A stretch of DNA of 64,000 bases, taken from positions 24,727 to 88,726 of the forward strand of contig JAQBGW010000125.1 of NCBI GenBank assembly GCA_032128415.1. Reading direction: 5' to 3'. Numbering within the stretch: the stretch's first letter is position 1; each line of letters opens with the position of its first letter. Made by a program: the position numbers and the translations under genes. The notes beneath the pieces are model-generated. The model had not been told where the DNA came from and did not search any database. It saw only the letters and a list, made by a program, of their open reading frames with translations. Of the stretch, positions 9,064 to 17,761 are shown piece by piece. The stretch is from Ga0077527 sp032128415 (GTDB lineage Bacteria > Pseudomonadota > Gammaproteobacteria > Burkholderiales > SG8-41).

Positions 9064-10229
9064 CAGAAACTGCGGGGCATACCCAGAATGTGCTCCCCGA
9101 CATAAGACAGAATCAAGTTGGTCGAGATCGGCGCCACTTGATACAGCCGCGTCTCACGGAATTTGCGCTCAATATCGTATTCGGCGGCGAACCCGAAACC
9201 GCCGTGGGTCTGCAGGCAGGCGTTGGCCGCCTCCCATGACGCATCGGCCGCCAGCAGCTTGGCCATATTGGCTTCGGCGCCGCAGGGCTGGTTGGCATCG
9301 AACAGCGCCGCTGCCTTGTAGCGCATCAGGTTCGCCGCTTCGACATTGACGTAGCTGCGCGCAATCGGAAACTGCACGCCCTGGTTCTGGCCGATGGGCC
9401 GGTCGAACACCACGCGGTCTTTCGCGTAATTGGTCGCACGCTCGACGAACCAGTAACCGTCACCGATGCATTCCGCGGCAATCAGGATGCGCTCGGCGTT
9501 GAGGCCGTCGAGGATGTATTTGAAACCGCGCCCTTCCTCGCCGATCAGATTTTCGGCAGGAATTTCGAGATTGTCGAAAAACAACTCATTGGTCTCATGG
9601 TTGACCATGTTGCGGATCGGTTTGACAGTCATGCCCTTTTTCAGCGCATCGCGCAGATCGACGATGAAGATCGACATGCCTTCGGATTTTTTCTTGACCT
9701 CCGCCAGCGGCGTGGTACGCGCGAGCAGGATCATCAACTCGGAATGCTGGACGCGCGAGATCCATACTTTCTGACCGTTGACGACGTAGCAATCGCCCTT
9801 CTTGACCGCGACAGTCTTGATTTTAGTGGTATCGGTGCCGGCGCCAGGTTCGGTGACGCCCATCGACTGCAGCCGCAGTTCGCCGGTAGCGATTTTCGGC
9901 AGATATTTTTTCTTTTGCGCTTCAGAACCGTGGCGCAGCAGCGTGCCCATGTTGTACATCTGGCCGTGGCAGGCGCCGGAATTGCCGCCGGAACGGTTGA
10001 TTTCTTCCATGATGATCGACGCCTCGGTCAGCGTCAGCCCGGAACCGCCGTATTCCTCCGGGATCAGCGCCGACAGCCAGCCGGCCTCGGTCAGTGCGCT
10101 GACAAAGGCGTCAGGGTAGCCGCGGGCCTCGTCAATTTGCTGCCAATAGGCGTTGTCGAACTGGTTACACACGGCACGCACGCCTTCGCGCAGGTCGATA
10201 TGGCTGTTCTGGTCGGGTATGGACCGCAT
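9063..10229 (-). CDS. Acyl-CoA dehydrogenase family protein
   Basis: This 388-residue flavoprotein has the family signature QSMGVTEPGAGTD and VNGQKVWIS in the middle domain and QTHGGFGFAAEYDIERKFRE near the C-terminus. It should oxidise an acyl-CoA at C2-C3 with FAD and pass electrons to ETF. In medium-chain enzymes the catalytic Glu lies in a YEGT motif after the last signature; here that place reads QVAPIST, so the base must be elsewhere or the chemistry differs. I used the ATG at 10229; an in-frame GTG at 10238 is possible and neither has a clear ribosome binding site. It is coupled to the CoA transferase downstream. Confidence 0.9.
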   Translation of the reverse strand: MRSIPDQNSHIDLREGVRAVCNQFDNAYWQQIDEARGYPDAFVSALTEAGWLSALIPEEYGGSGLTLTEASIIMEEINRSGGNSGACHGQMYNMGTLLRHGSEAQKKKYLPKIATGELRLQSMGVTEPGAGTDTTKIKTVAVKKGDCYVVNGQKVWISRVQHSELMILLARTTPLAEVKKKSEGMSIFIVDLRDALKKGMTVKPIRNMVNHETNELFFDNLEIPAENLIGEEGRGFKYILDGLNAERILIAAECIGDGYWFVERATNYAKDRVVFDRPIGQNQGVQFPIARSYVNVEAANLMRYKAAALFDANQPCGAEANMAKLLAADASWEAANACLQTHGGFGFAAEYDIERKFRETRLYQVAPISTNLILSYVGEHILGMPRSF

Positions 10230-10353
10230 GGAATTCACAGTATGAAAATTCAGGAGAGGCGCCGATTATAAACGACCCCTCTCAACGGCCATGAAGATTG
10301 GAGCGCCCGCCTAAAACGTCTACACTGCCCGTTCCCGCAAGAAAGGAGTTCCG

Positions 10354-10890
10354 TTGAAAACCGACCAGCAAAGCCGCGCCACCGTGTGGCCGGACCAGAT
10401 TTTTGAGGTGCTGAAAAACACCGGCGTCACCCAGGTCGCCTATGTGCCGGATGCCGGTCACGCCAAGCTGATCAACCGCTGCCACGCCGAGAAATCCATG
10501 CGCACCGTCGTGCTGACCACCGAGGAAGAAGGTGTCGCGATGATGGCCGGTGCGTGGCTGGGGGGAGCCCGCGGCGTACTGTTGTTGCAATCGAGCGGTG
10601 TCGGCAACTGCATCAATATGCTGTCGATGTTCCAGGAATGCCGGTTGCCGCTGCTGATGCTGGTCACCATGCGCGGCGTCTGGGGTGAATTCAACCCGTG
10701 GCAGGTGCCGATGGGCGGCAGCACTTCCGCCGCGCTGGAGAATGCCGGCGTCATCGTGCATACCGTGGATCGCGCAGAAGAGATTCAGGAAACCGTCAAT
10801 GCCTCCGCGCTCCTGGCTTTTCAGACCTACCGTCCGGTGGCCGTGCTGATCCAGCAACGCGTCATCGGCTTCAAGAACTGGAGCAAATGA
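10354..10890 (+). CDS. TPP-binding 2-oxoacid decarboxylase, Pyr-domain subunit (sulfopyruvate/phosphonopyruvate decarboxylase-like)
   Basis: A 178-residue stand-alone N-terminal domain of a thiamine-diphosphate enzyme. TTEEEGVAMMAGAWLGGARG (from residue 55) holds the Glu that activates the cofactor; VPDAGHAKLI and QSSGVGNCINML are typical of ComD and phosphonopyruvate decarboxylase-like proteins. It starts with TTG at 10354 behind AAAGGAGTT. The matching C-terminal domain is the next gene, so the two form one enzyme. With an aldehyde dehydrogenase following, the set probably turns a 2-oxoacid into an aldehyde and then an acid. The natural substrate is not evident; sulfopyruvate is only the name-giving example. 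Confidence 0.88.
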   Translation: MKTDQQSRATVWPDQIFEVLKNTGVTQVAYVPDAGHAKLINRCHAEKSMRTVVLTTEEEGVAMMAGAWLGGARGVLLLQSSGVGNCINMLSMFQECRLPLLMLVTMRGVWGEFNPWQVPMGGSTSAALENAGVIVHTVDRAEEIQETVNASALLAFQTYRPVAVLIQQRVIGFKNWSK

Positions 10891-10944
10891 AGCGGTGATT
10901 GGGTGATTGGTGATTGGTGAAAATTATGACTTTTCGGATATGAC

Positions 10945-11547
10945 ATGACAAACAATCAGAAAAAAACTGCACTCGACCGCCGCACAGTGGTGGCCGCGCT
11001 CGTCAAGGATCGCGGGGATGCGCTGGTCGTCACCGGCCTCGGTTCATCGACCTATGACGCGTATGCTGTCGGTGACCATCCGCTGAATTTCTATTTATGG
11101 GGCGGCATGGGTGGCGCAGCCATGGTCGGTCTCGGCCTGGCCCTGGCACAACCCAAACGCCGCGTGCTGGTCATCACCGGTGACGGCGAAATGCTGATGG
11201 GTCTGGGTGCGCTGGCCACCATCGCAGTTGAAGCACCAAAAAATCTCGCCATCGCCGTCGTCGACAACGGTCACTATGGTGAAACCGGCATGCAGCGCGC
11301 ACACACCGGACGCGGCGTCGATATCACCGGCATGGCCAAAGCAGCGGGATTCCGTTCGGCAACGACCATACGGACAGCGGCCGCACTGAAAATATGGCTG
11401 ACGACATTTCATCGCAAATCCGGCCCGGTATTCGGTGACATCAAAGTCGCCGCTGTGCCCGCACCGATGGCGTTACCGGTACGCGATGGTACGGCGATCA
11501 AGTATCGTTTTCGTGAAGCCTTGCTTGGTCCAGCAGCATTTAAATAA
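10945..11547 (+). CDS. TPP-binding 2-oxoacid decarboxylase, PP-domain subunit
   Basis: The 200-residue partner of the preceding gene binds the diphosphate of TPP through Mg2+: GDG at 79-81 and the DNG at 107-109 delimit the standard GDG-(x25)-N motif, continued by HYGETGMQ. YLWGGMGGAAMVGLGLALAQP is the usual helix ahead of it. The 54-base gap to the first subunit contains a short repeated GGTGATTGGTGATTGGTG string. Split two-gene architecture is typical of sulfopyruvate decarboxylase ComDE and of some phosphonopyruvate decarboxylase relatives. It is followed 14 bases later by the aldehyde dehydrogenase gene. Confidence 0.88.
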   Translation: MTNNQKKTALDRRTVVAALVKDRGDALVVTGLGSSTYDAYAVGDHPLNFYLWGGMGGAAMVGLGLALAQPKRRVLVITGDGEMLMGLGALATIAVEAPKNLAIAVVDNGHYGETGMQRAHTGRGVDITGMAKAAGFRSATTIRTAAALKIWLTTFHRKSGPVFGDIKVAAVPAPMALPVRDGTAIKYRFREALLGPAAFK

Positions 11548-11561
11548 GTCAATAAAATCAT

Positions 11562-13061
11562 ATGGATACAAACACCGGCACTCTGGCAAAGTATCAAATG
11601 TTCATCGGCGGCGAGTGGGTAACCGCTGCCGCCGGTGAATATTTTCCCAGCGACAATCCTTATACCGGCAAGCCCTGGGCGTCGATTCCCCGCGGCGGCG
11701 CGGCTGACGTAGCCCGCGCAGTTGAAGCCGCACACAAAGCACTGACCAGCGGCGAATGGCCGAAACTCACGGCTACCAAACGCGGTGCACTGCTGCGCAA
11801 GCTGGGTGACCTGATCGCGGACAAATCCAAATACCTCGCCGAGCTCGAAGTGCGCGACAACGGCAAGCTGTATGCAGAAATGAGTGCGCAGACAGCCTAC
11901 ATGGCGCAGTGGTATTACTACTATGGCGGACTGGCGGACAAGATCGAAGGCCATGTCATCCCCAGCGACAAGCCCGACACTTTCAATTACACACGCTACG
12001 AACCGGTCGGCGTCGTTGCCTGCATCATTCCCTGGAATTCGCCACTGCTGCTGGCGGCGTGGAAACTGGCACCCGCCCTGGCCGCCGGCAACACCGTGGT
12101 ACTGAAGCCGTCGGAATACACTTCGGCCTCGCTGCTCGAATTCATGAAGCTCGTCGAACAGGCGGGATTTCCGCCGGGCGTAGTCAATGTGGTTACCGGC
12201 TTCGGCCCCGAGGTTGGCACGCCGTTGGTCGAGCATCCCAAGGTGGCCAAAATCGCCTTCACCGGCTCGGACGCCACCGGCCAGCGCATCTACGAAGCAG
12301 CGGCGAAAGGCCTCAAGCGCGTCAGCATGGAACTCGGCGGCAAGTCACCCAACATCGTGTTCGAGGATGCGCAACTCGACAACGCCGTCAAAGGCGTGAT
12401 CTCCGGCATCTTTGCTGCCACCGGCCAGACCTGCATCGCCGGCTCGCGGCTGCTGGTGCAGCAATCCATCCACGACCAGTTCGTGGAGAAACTGGTGGCC
12501 TTCGCCAGGACCGCAAAAATGGGCGACCCCATGAACATGGATACCCAGGTCGGCCCGGTCACCAATCCGCCGCAGTTTGAAAAGATATTGAAATACATGG
12601 AGATCGCCAAAGGTGAAGGCGCCAAGGCCGTCCTCGGTGGCAGCAAAGCCGTGCGCCCCGAATGCGGCAACGGCTGGTTCGTCGAACCGACGATCTACAC
12701 CGGTGTAAAAAACTCGATGCGCATCGCGCAGGAAGAAGTATTCGGTCCCGTGCTGTCGGTCATTCCATTCAAGGATGAAGAAGAAGCCATCGCCATCGGC
12801 AACGATGTGGTGTTCGGACTCGCTGCCGGCGTGTGGACGCAAAACATGCGCCGCGCGTTCACCATGGCTGAAAAACTCCAGGCCGGCACAGTGTGGATCA
12901 ATACCTACCGTGCAGTGTCTTACCTGTCGCCGTTCGGCGGCTACAAGCGCTCAGGCATTGGCCGCGAGAGCGGCCAGGAAATGATCAAGGAATATCTGCA
13001 GACCAAGAGCGTGTGGATCTCCACCGCCACCGAAGTGCCCAATCCTTTCGTCATGCGTTGA
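11562..13061 (+). CDS. NAD(P)-dependent aldehyde dehydrogenase
   Basis: A full-length 499-residue aldehyde dehydrogenase. PWNSPLLLAAWKLAPALAAG is the cofactor site, SMELGGKSPN carries the general-base Glu, GQTCIAGSRL carries the nucleophilic Cys and EEVFGPVLSV lies near the C-terminus. It converts an aldehyde into the acid. Lying 14 bases behind the two-subunit TPP decarboxylase, it most likely oxidises the aldehyde that enzyme releases. The subfamily resembles betaine- and phenylacetaldehyde-type enzymes, but the substrate cannot be fixed by sequence reading. Confidence 0.93.
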   Translation: MDTNTGTLAKYQMFIGGEWVTAAAGEYFPSDNPYTGKPWASIPRGGAADVARAVEAAHKALTSGEWPKLTATKRGALLRKLGDLIADKSKYLAELEVRDNGKLYAEMSAQTAYMAQWYYYYGGLADKIEGHVIPSDKPDTFNYTRYEPVGVVACIIPWNSPLLLAAWKLAPALAAGNTVVLKPSEYTSASLLEFMKLVEQAGFPPGVVNVVTGFGPEVGTPLVEHPKVAKIAFTGSDATGQRIYEAAAKGLKRVSMELGGKSPNIVFEDAQLDNAVKGVISGIFAATGQTCIAGSRLLVQQSIHDQFVEKLVAFARTAKMGDPMNMDTQVGPVTNPPQFEKILKYMEIAKGEGAKAVLGGSKAVRPECGNGWFVEPTIYTGVKNSMRIAQEEVFGPVLSVIPFKDEEEAIAIGNDVVFGLAAGVWTQNMRRAFTMAEKLQAGTVWINTYRAVSYLSPFGGYKRSGIGRESGQEMIKEYLQTKSVWISTATEVPNPFVMR

Positions 13062-13124
13062 GTCGATTCGGGATTAGCGTCACAATCGGACGCACGGCCC
13101 ATTTTAATTTACAGGAGTGCAGCA

Positions 13125-13577
13125 ATGACGTACGTAGCAGACAGCAAGCGCCTGACGCTCGCCGGTGCAAAAAAAATGATGGAAACCGCAACGGATATGG
13201 CCCGCAAAGCCAATGTAGCCATCTCGGTCGCCATTGCCGATGCCGGCGGACACATGATTCTTCTGGAACGCATGGACGGCGGGCGCTTTCATACCGTGCA
13301 TTCCTCAACCACCAAGGCCGCGTGCGCCGCATCGAACAAGCGCCCCACTACAGCCAAGGGAGCAGCCGGACAGACTCTGGATACCGCACACGCCATCGGC
13401 CTGGCCCTGGCGGCCGGCCCGGAACGCTGGACGGCGATGGAAGGCGGCTATCCGGTGATCATCGACGGCGAATGTATCGGCGGTATCGGCGTCAGCGGTG
13501 GCAATTGGGAGTTCGACGACAACACGGCGCGCTCTGCAGTTGAAGCGATCGGCGCGAGCTGGAAAATCGATAAGTAA
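13125..13577 (+). CDS. GlcG/HbpS family protein
   Basis: This 150-residue protein shows the GlcG/HbpS (PduO C-terminal-like) fold: LTLAGAKKMMETATDMARK, then VAIADAGGHMILLERMDGG, STTKAACAA, and the end with GGYPVIIDGECIGGIGVSGG. The family includes heme-binding HbpS and proteins encoded next to glycolate oxidase; the exact role is rarely known. GGAG precedes the ATG at a proper distance. It sits within a catabolic operon between aldehyde dehydrogenase and a Gfo/Idh/MocA enzyme, so a helper role in oxidation of small organic acids or redox sensing is plausible. Confidence 0.88.
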   Translation: MTYVADSKRLTLAGAKKMMETATDMARKANVAISVAIADAGGHMILLERMDGGRFHTVHSSTTKAACAASNKRPTTAKGAAGQTLDTAHAIGLALAAGPERWTAMEGGYPVIIDGECIGGIGVSGGNWEFDDNTARSAVEAIGASWKIDK

Positions 13578-13611
13578 CTACTGAAATATTCACGATGAAG
13601 GATGATCAGGA

Positions 13612-14619
13612 ATGGCTGCAACACCGCTGAAGGTTGGCTGTCTGGGCATGGGCTGGTGGTCGGATGTACTGGCCGACGCCATGCAGCGCTCGGGCAAGTT
13701 TGAAATAGTGACTTGTTTCACCCGCTCGGCGGACAAGCGGCGTGCATTCGCCGCCAAATACGGGTGCGCTGAAGCGCCCAGCTATGAGGCGATGCTGGCC
13801 GACCGTTCGGTCGCAGCCATTATCAATACCACCCCCAATAACGTACATCTGGAGACCACGCGTGCTGCAGCGCAGGCCGGCAAGCATGTCTTTCTGGATA
13901 AACCCATTGCCAACACCGTGAGCGACGCCAAGGCGCTGACCACCGCCTGCCGCGCTGCCAAAGTGGTGCTCGCGCTGGGTTACCAGCGGCGCAAAGAAAG
14001 CCATTTCCGCTGGGTGCGTAAACAGATCGACGACGGCGTATTCGGCAAAATGGTCAATGCTGAAGCCAACATCAGCCGTGATCGTCTGGGCAAAATAGAC
14101 CTCAACTCCTGGCGCTACACGGCTGCCGGCATGCCCGGCGGCGTCATGCTGCAGATCGGCATCCACTACGCCGACGTGCTGACTTATCTGATGGGACCGA
14201 TACGCAGCGTCAGCGGCAACCTCGCGCAACTGGTGCTGCCCGGTGACAATCCGGACGTAGCCAGCCTGCTCTTTGAACATGACAACGGCGCACTATCGAC
14301 GCTGAACGCAAGCTATGCATCGGCCTCGGAGTATTACCAGATGAACGTTTATGGCAAGGAAGCCAGCGCCTATTACGATCTGCATCAGGGGCTGCGTTTT
14401 CTCAAGCGCGGCGCCACGCGCTCCGAACCGATTACCTGCCCAGTTAATGACGCCATCGTTGATGAACTGGACGAGTTTGTTGCCGCAGTGCGTGGAGAGT
14501 GTCACCCTGAGATGGACGGCGAAAAAAGCACACATTCCCTCGCCGTGCTGCTGGCCGGCATCAAATCTGCGCGTGAAGGCCGGCGCGTTGAGGTGGCTGA
14601 AATCATCGGGGACGAATAA
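13612..14619 (+). CDS. Gfo/Idh/MocA family oxidoreductase
   Basis: The 335-residue product has an N-terminal Rossmann domain (VGCLGMGWWSDVLADAM) and the conserved DKPIANTVSDA motif with the nucleotide-adjacent Lys near residue 102, then a C-terminal substrate domain with GIHYADVLTYLMG. Members oxidise or reduce sugars, inositols or related hydroxy compounds with NAD(P). The first glycine-rich loop reads GMGWWS, a variant of the usual GxGxxG. It is the fifth gene of the operon that starts at 10354 and precedes the transporter genes. Substrate unknown. Confidence 0.9.
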   Translation: MAATPLKVGCLGMGWWSDVLADAMQRSGKFEIVTCFTRSADKRRAFAAKYGCAEAPSYEAMLADRSVAAIINTTPNNVHLETTRAAAQAGKHVFLDKPIANTVSDAKALTTACRAAKVVLALGYQRRKESHFRWVRKQIDDGVFGKMVNAEANISRDRLGKIDLNSWRYTAAGMPGGVMLQIGIHYADVLTYLMGPIRSVSGNLAQLVLPGDNPDVASLLFEHDNGALSTLNASYASASEYYQMNVYGKEASAYYDLHQGLRFLKRGATRSEPITCPVNDAIVDELDEFVAAVRGECHPEMDGEKSTHSLAVLLAGIKSAREGRRVEVAEIIGDE

Positions 14620-14702
14620 TGCACATCCCGGCAATGCACATCCTGACAACATGGTTCCACGCAGAATCAAGAGATGCACAACACAACCCAAGGAGGAAAG
14701 AG

Positions 14703-15677
14703 ATGAAAATGCAAAATTCATTCATGCAGACAATTTACCGTACGCTCGCCATCGCAACTACTGCTGCAGCGATGACCATCACACCGGCCGGCGCGGCAGA
14801 ATTTCCGGAACAACCGGTGGAAATGACCGTGCTCTTCGGCGGTTCCAGCGCAACCATTGCGCAGGTACTGGCCGATGCCATGGGCAAGCAGCTCGGCGTG
14901 GCAGTGGCCGCCGTCAGTCGCACTGGTGCGGGCGGCGCAGTAGGTTATTCGTATGTCAAATCCACGCCAGCAAACGGCTACAACATTGTGTGGAATTCCA
15001 ATTCCATCAGCACCGCCCATCACAACGGCAACATGGCCTTTGACTACAAGGCTTTCGACCCGGTGGCGCGCGTCGGCATGGAAGTGCCGGCACTGGCTGT
15101 TCGCACTGAATCAGGCTGGAAAAACCTGCAGGAATTTGCTGCGGCGGCCAAGAAACAAAAAATGAAAGTCGGCATTTCCGGGCGCGGCTCGTTCACGCAT
15201 CTGGCTTCGGCCGCATTGTTCGACAAACTCGGTGTAGAGGTCATTTACGTGCCTTACGGCAAGGGCAGCGCTCCAGTCGAGCTGCTTGCCGGTCGTGTCG
15301 ACGCTGCACTGCAATGGCCTTCTCAGTTCAAGGCGCAGGCTGATGCCGGTCAACTGCGCGTCATTGCAGTGACCAGCACCTCGCGCGTGCCGCTCATGCC
15401 GGATGTACAGACCGCCAAGGAACAAGGCTTTGACGTGGATGTCGTCATGTGGCGTGGTATCGCCACCCCCAAGGGCACACCAAAAGATGCCATCGCCAAA
15501 CTTGAAGACGCTATCAAGAAAGCCGTCACCAGCGCGGAATTCAAGGAGCGCAGCGCCAAGCTCGGCTTTGAACCCTCGTTCCTGTCGGCCGCAGATTTTG
15601 GCAATGTTATTGCTGCGGATGACGCCACTATCTCCAAATTGATGGGACAGCTCGGGCTTAAGAAAAAGAAAAAATAA
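14703..15677 (+). CDS. TctC/Bug family tripartite tricarboxylate receptor
   Basis: A 324-residue periplasmic binding protein with a signal peptide (about 1-31, ending near GAAEFP). Typical Bug features are SRTGAGGAVGYSYVKSTPANGY in the first lobe and IYVPYGKGSAPVELLAGRVDA in the second. AGGAGGAAAGAG directly precedes the ATG at 14703, which decides the start over an upstream ATG at 14619. The stop overlaps the tctB start (TAATG). Unlike the other Bug proteins in this window it has its own TctB and TctA, so it should be the receptor of a complete transporter for the acid handled by the upstream enzymes. Confidence 0.92.
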   Translation: MKMQNSFMQTIYRTLAIATTAAAMTITPAGAAEFPEQPVEMTVLFGGSSATIAQVLADAMGKQLGVAVAAVSRTGAGGAVGYSYVKSTPANGYNIVWNSNSISTAHHNGNMAFDYKAFDPVARVGMEVPALAVRTESGWKNLQEFAAAAKKQKMKVGISGRGSFTHLASAALFDKLGVEVIYVPYGKGSAPVELLAGRVDAALQWPSQFKAQADAGQLRVIAVTSTSRVPLMPDVQTAKEQGFDVDVVMWRGIATPKGTPKDAIAKLEDAIKKAVTSAEFKERSAKLGFEPSFLSAADFGNVIAADDATISKLMGQLGLKKKKK

Positions 15678-16147
15678 TGCGCCTGGACCGCTGGCTGGGG
15701 CCCTGCGTTGCGCTGTTGGCCCTGGGCTGGTTGTGGTTGTCTTTCACCTACATCCCCGCGGCCCGGGTTGAGGGAGAACCCGGGCCGCGGGCATTCCCCA
15801 TTGTGCTGGGCGCGACACTGCTCGGGCTGGGTGTCCTGATCAGTATTGGTGCATGGTGGCGCAGTCCCCGCAAGATGCCTGCCGTCGCTGTTAAAGCCAT
15901 CTCCAGCCGGGAAGCATTCATAGTCGGCGGCATATTTTCGTTGCTGATGCTCTACGCGTACGTCATGGAAAATCTGGGATTTCTGATTGCCACGCCGATG
16001 GCGATACTGCTTGCCATGAGCGGACTGCTCGGCATGCGCGAATGGCGCTTCATGCTGATATTCGCCTCCAGTGTCACTGCCGTCTGCTGGGTGTTTTTCG
16101 TCAAGCTGCTGGAGGCACCATTACCTCGCGGATTGTGGCTGATGTGA
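15677..16147 (+). CDS. TctB family small permease subunit
   Basis: A 156-residue membrane protein with four helices and the EGEPGPRAFPIVLG segment typical of TctB after helix 1. It shares one base with the TctC stop (TAATG coupling) and is followed by TctA. It serves the same tripartite transporter as its neighbours. Confidence 0.9.
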   Translation: MRLDRWLGPCVALLALGWLWLSFTYIPAARVEGEPGPRAFPIVLGATLLGLGVLISIGAWWRSPRKMPAVAVKAISSREAFIVGGIFSLLMLYAYVMENLGFLIATPMAILLAMSGLLGMREWRFMLIFASSVTAVCWVFFVKLLEAPLPRGLWLM

Positions 16148-16161
16148 TGCCGGAGCCTTGA

Positions 16162-17634
16162 TTGGACACGCTTGCACAAGCCTTCTCTGCAGCACTGACC
16201 CTGCAAGCTATCGGCGCTACCGTACTGGGTACGGTCATCGGGCTGTTTTTCGGGTCCATCCCCGGTCTGACGTTTTCCATGGCGCTCGCGTTGATGCTGC
16301 CTTTTACGTTCAGTATGTCGCAGACTCCGGCACTGGCGTTGCTGCTGGGAGTTTATGTCGGCGGTATGACCGGCGGTTCGGTATCGGCGATTCTGCTCGG
16401 CATCCCCGGCACCCCCTCGGCCGCCGCCACCGTATTCGATGGGCATCCCATGGCGCAAAAGGGAGAGGCTGGGGTGGCGCTCGGCGCGGCGGTCATCGCT
16501 TCCACTTTCGGTGGCTTGTTCAGTCTGGTGGTCATGATGCTGCTGCTGGAGCAGGTTGCTGCCGTCGCCATCAAGTTCGGCCCCGCAGAAATTTTTGCTC
16601 TTGTATTGTTCGGTCTGTCGACGATCTGCGGCATGGCCGAGCGCTCGCTGACACGCGGCCTCATTGCCGGTGTGCTGGGATTGATGCTGATGATCATCGG
16701 TCTCGACGAACTCGACGGCGTCGCCCGCCTGACTTTCGGCACCGTGCAGTTGCAGCAAGGCGTGAATCTCCTGGTCGCCATGATCGGCCTGTTTGCCATA
16801 CCGCAAGTCATCACGACATTTCTCAATCACGGTCGCGTGAAATCGCTGGAGATTCCATCCGATGTGCGCGCCAGTTTGCCAAGTCTGCGTCAGCTCAAGG
16901 AACATTTTTGGCTGATGGTGCGCTGTGCCGGTATCGGCACCGGCATCGGCGCGATACCGGGAACCGGCGGACCGATTGCCGCTTTTCTGGCCTATGACCA
17001 TGCACGTCGCTTCAGCAAGCGCCCCGGAGGATTCGGCAAAGGCGAACTCGCCGGCGTCATCGCACCCGAGACCGCCAACAACGCGGTAACCGGCGGCACC
17101 ATGATTCCGTTACTCAGTCTGGGAATTCCGGGGGATCCTGCTACCGCAGTCATCCTCGGCGGACTGCTGCTGCATGGACTGCAACCGGGCCCCATGCTGT
17201 TCCGCACCCACCTGTCGGCCATCTACGCCCTCTACATCGCCATCGTGCTGGCCTACGTCGTGATTCTGGTTGTGCAGATCTGGGGGATACGCGTATTCGT
17301 GCGCGTACTGCGCGTGCCGCCACACCTGCTGGCGGTGTGCATCATTGTGATGTGTGTGCTGGGTTCCTACGCGATCCGCAATTCGATCTTCGACGTCTAC
17401 CTGATGGGCGTCATGGGTCTGCTGGGTTATTTCCTGCAGCGCATTCACATACCCATTGCGCCGGTAGTGCTGGGCCTGGTCCTGGGTGAAACGCTGGAAA
17501 ATCAGTACCGCACTGCGTTGATTCTCAGCGAAGGCAGCCATGCGATATTCATGGATAGCGGAGTGGCGGTGCTGTTCTTCGCCATCACCGCGCTGACGCT
17601 GGGCCTCCAGCTCCGATCGTCGCTACGGAAGTAA
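16162..17634 (+). CDS. TctA family large permease subunit
   Basis: The full-length 490-residue TctA subunit has about 12 membrane helices. The first conserved loop reads GSIPGLTF near residues 31-38, then GVYVGGMTGGSVSAILLGIPGTPSAA, and a second internally repeated half with IPGTGGPIAAFLAYDHA and APETANNAVTGG. It starts with TTG at 16162 preceded by CGGAG. It carries the transported acid across the inner membrane using an ion gradient, as known for the Salmonella citrate system. It is the last gene of the operon; a strong terminator follows. Confidence 0.93.
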   Translation: MDTLAQAFSAALTLQAIGATVLGTVIGLFFGSIPGLTFSMALALMLPFTFSMSQTPALALLLGVYVGGMTGGSVSAILLGIPGTPSAAATVFDGHPMAQKGEAGVALGAAVIASTFGGLFSLVVMMLLLEQVAAVAIKFGPAEIFALVLFGLSTICGMAERSLTRGLIAGVLGLMLMIIGLDELDGVARLTFGTVQLQQGVNLLVAMIGLFAIPQVITTFLNHGRVKSLEIPSDVRASLPSLRQLKEHFWLMVRCAGIGTGIGAIPGTGGPIAAFLAYDHARRFSKRPGGFGKGELAGVIAPETANNAVTGGTMIPLLSLGIPGDPATAVILGGLLLHGLQPGPMLFRTHLSAIYALYIAIVLAYVVILVVQIWGIRVFVRVLRVPPHLLAVCIIVMCVLGSYAIRNSIFDVYLMGVMGLLGYFLQRIHIPIAPVVLGLVLGETLENQYRTALILSEGSHAIFMDSGVAVLFFAITALTLGLQLRSSLRK

Positions 17635-17715
17635 ACTACAGCATCCGGCGGCCACCCAAACAGCCAGCCGGAATCGCATTGGAGCTCGCGCGCGCTGACA
17701 CTGATCTGACCCAAT

Positions 17716-17743
17716 AAAAAAGGGCGCCGCAGCGCCCTTTTTT
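17716..17743. terminator. Bidirectional Rho-independent terminator
   Basis: A perfect stem GGGCGC/GCGCCC with a CGCA loop is flanked by six A on the left and six T on the right. It works for the plus-strand tctA operon and the minus-strand GST gene that end on either side. Confidence 0.93.
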
Positions 17744-17761
17744 GATTCCACTGCCTGCCGA

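Noticed and set aside
14619..14702. N-terminal extension of the TctC receptor from ATG 14619
   Set aside because: The ATG at 14703 has a very strong ribosome binding site and a proper signal peptide; the extension would hide the signal.
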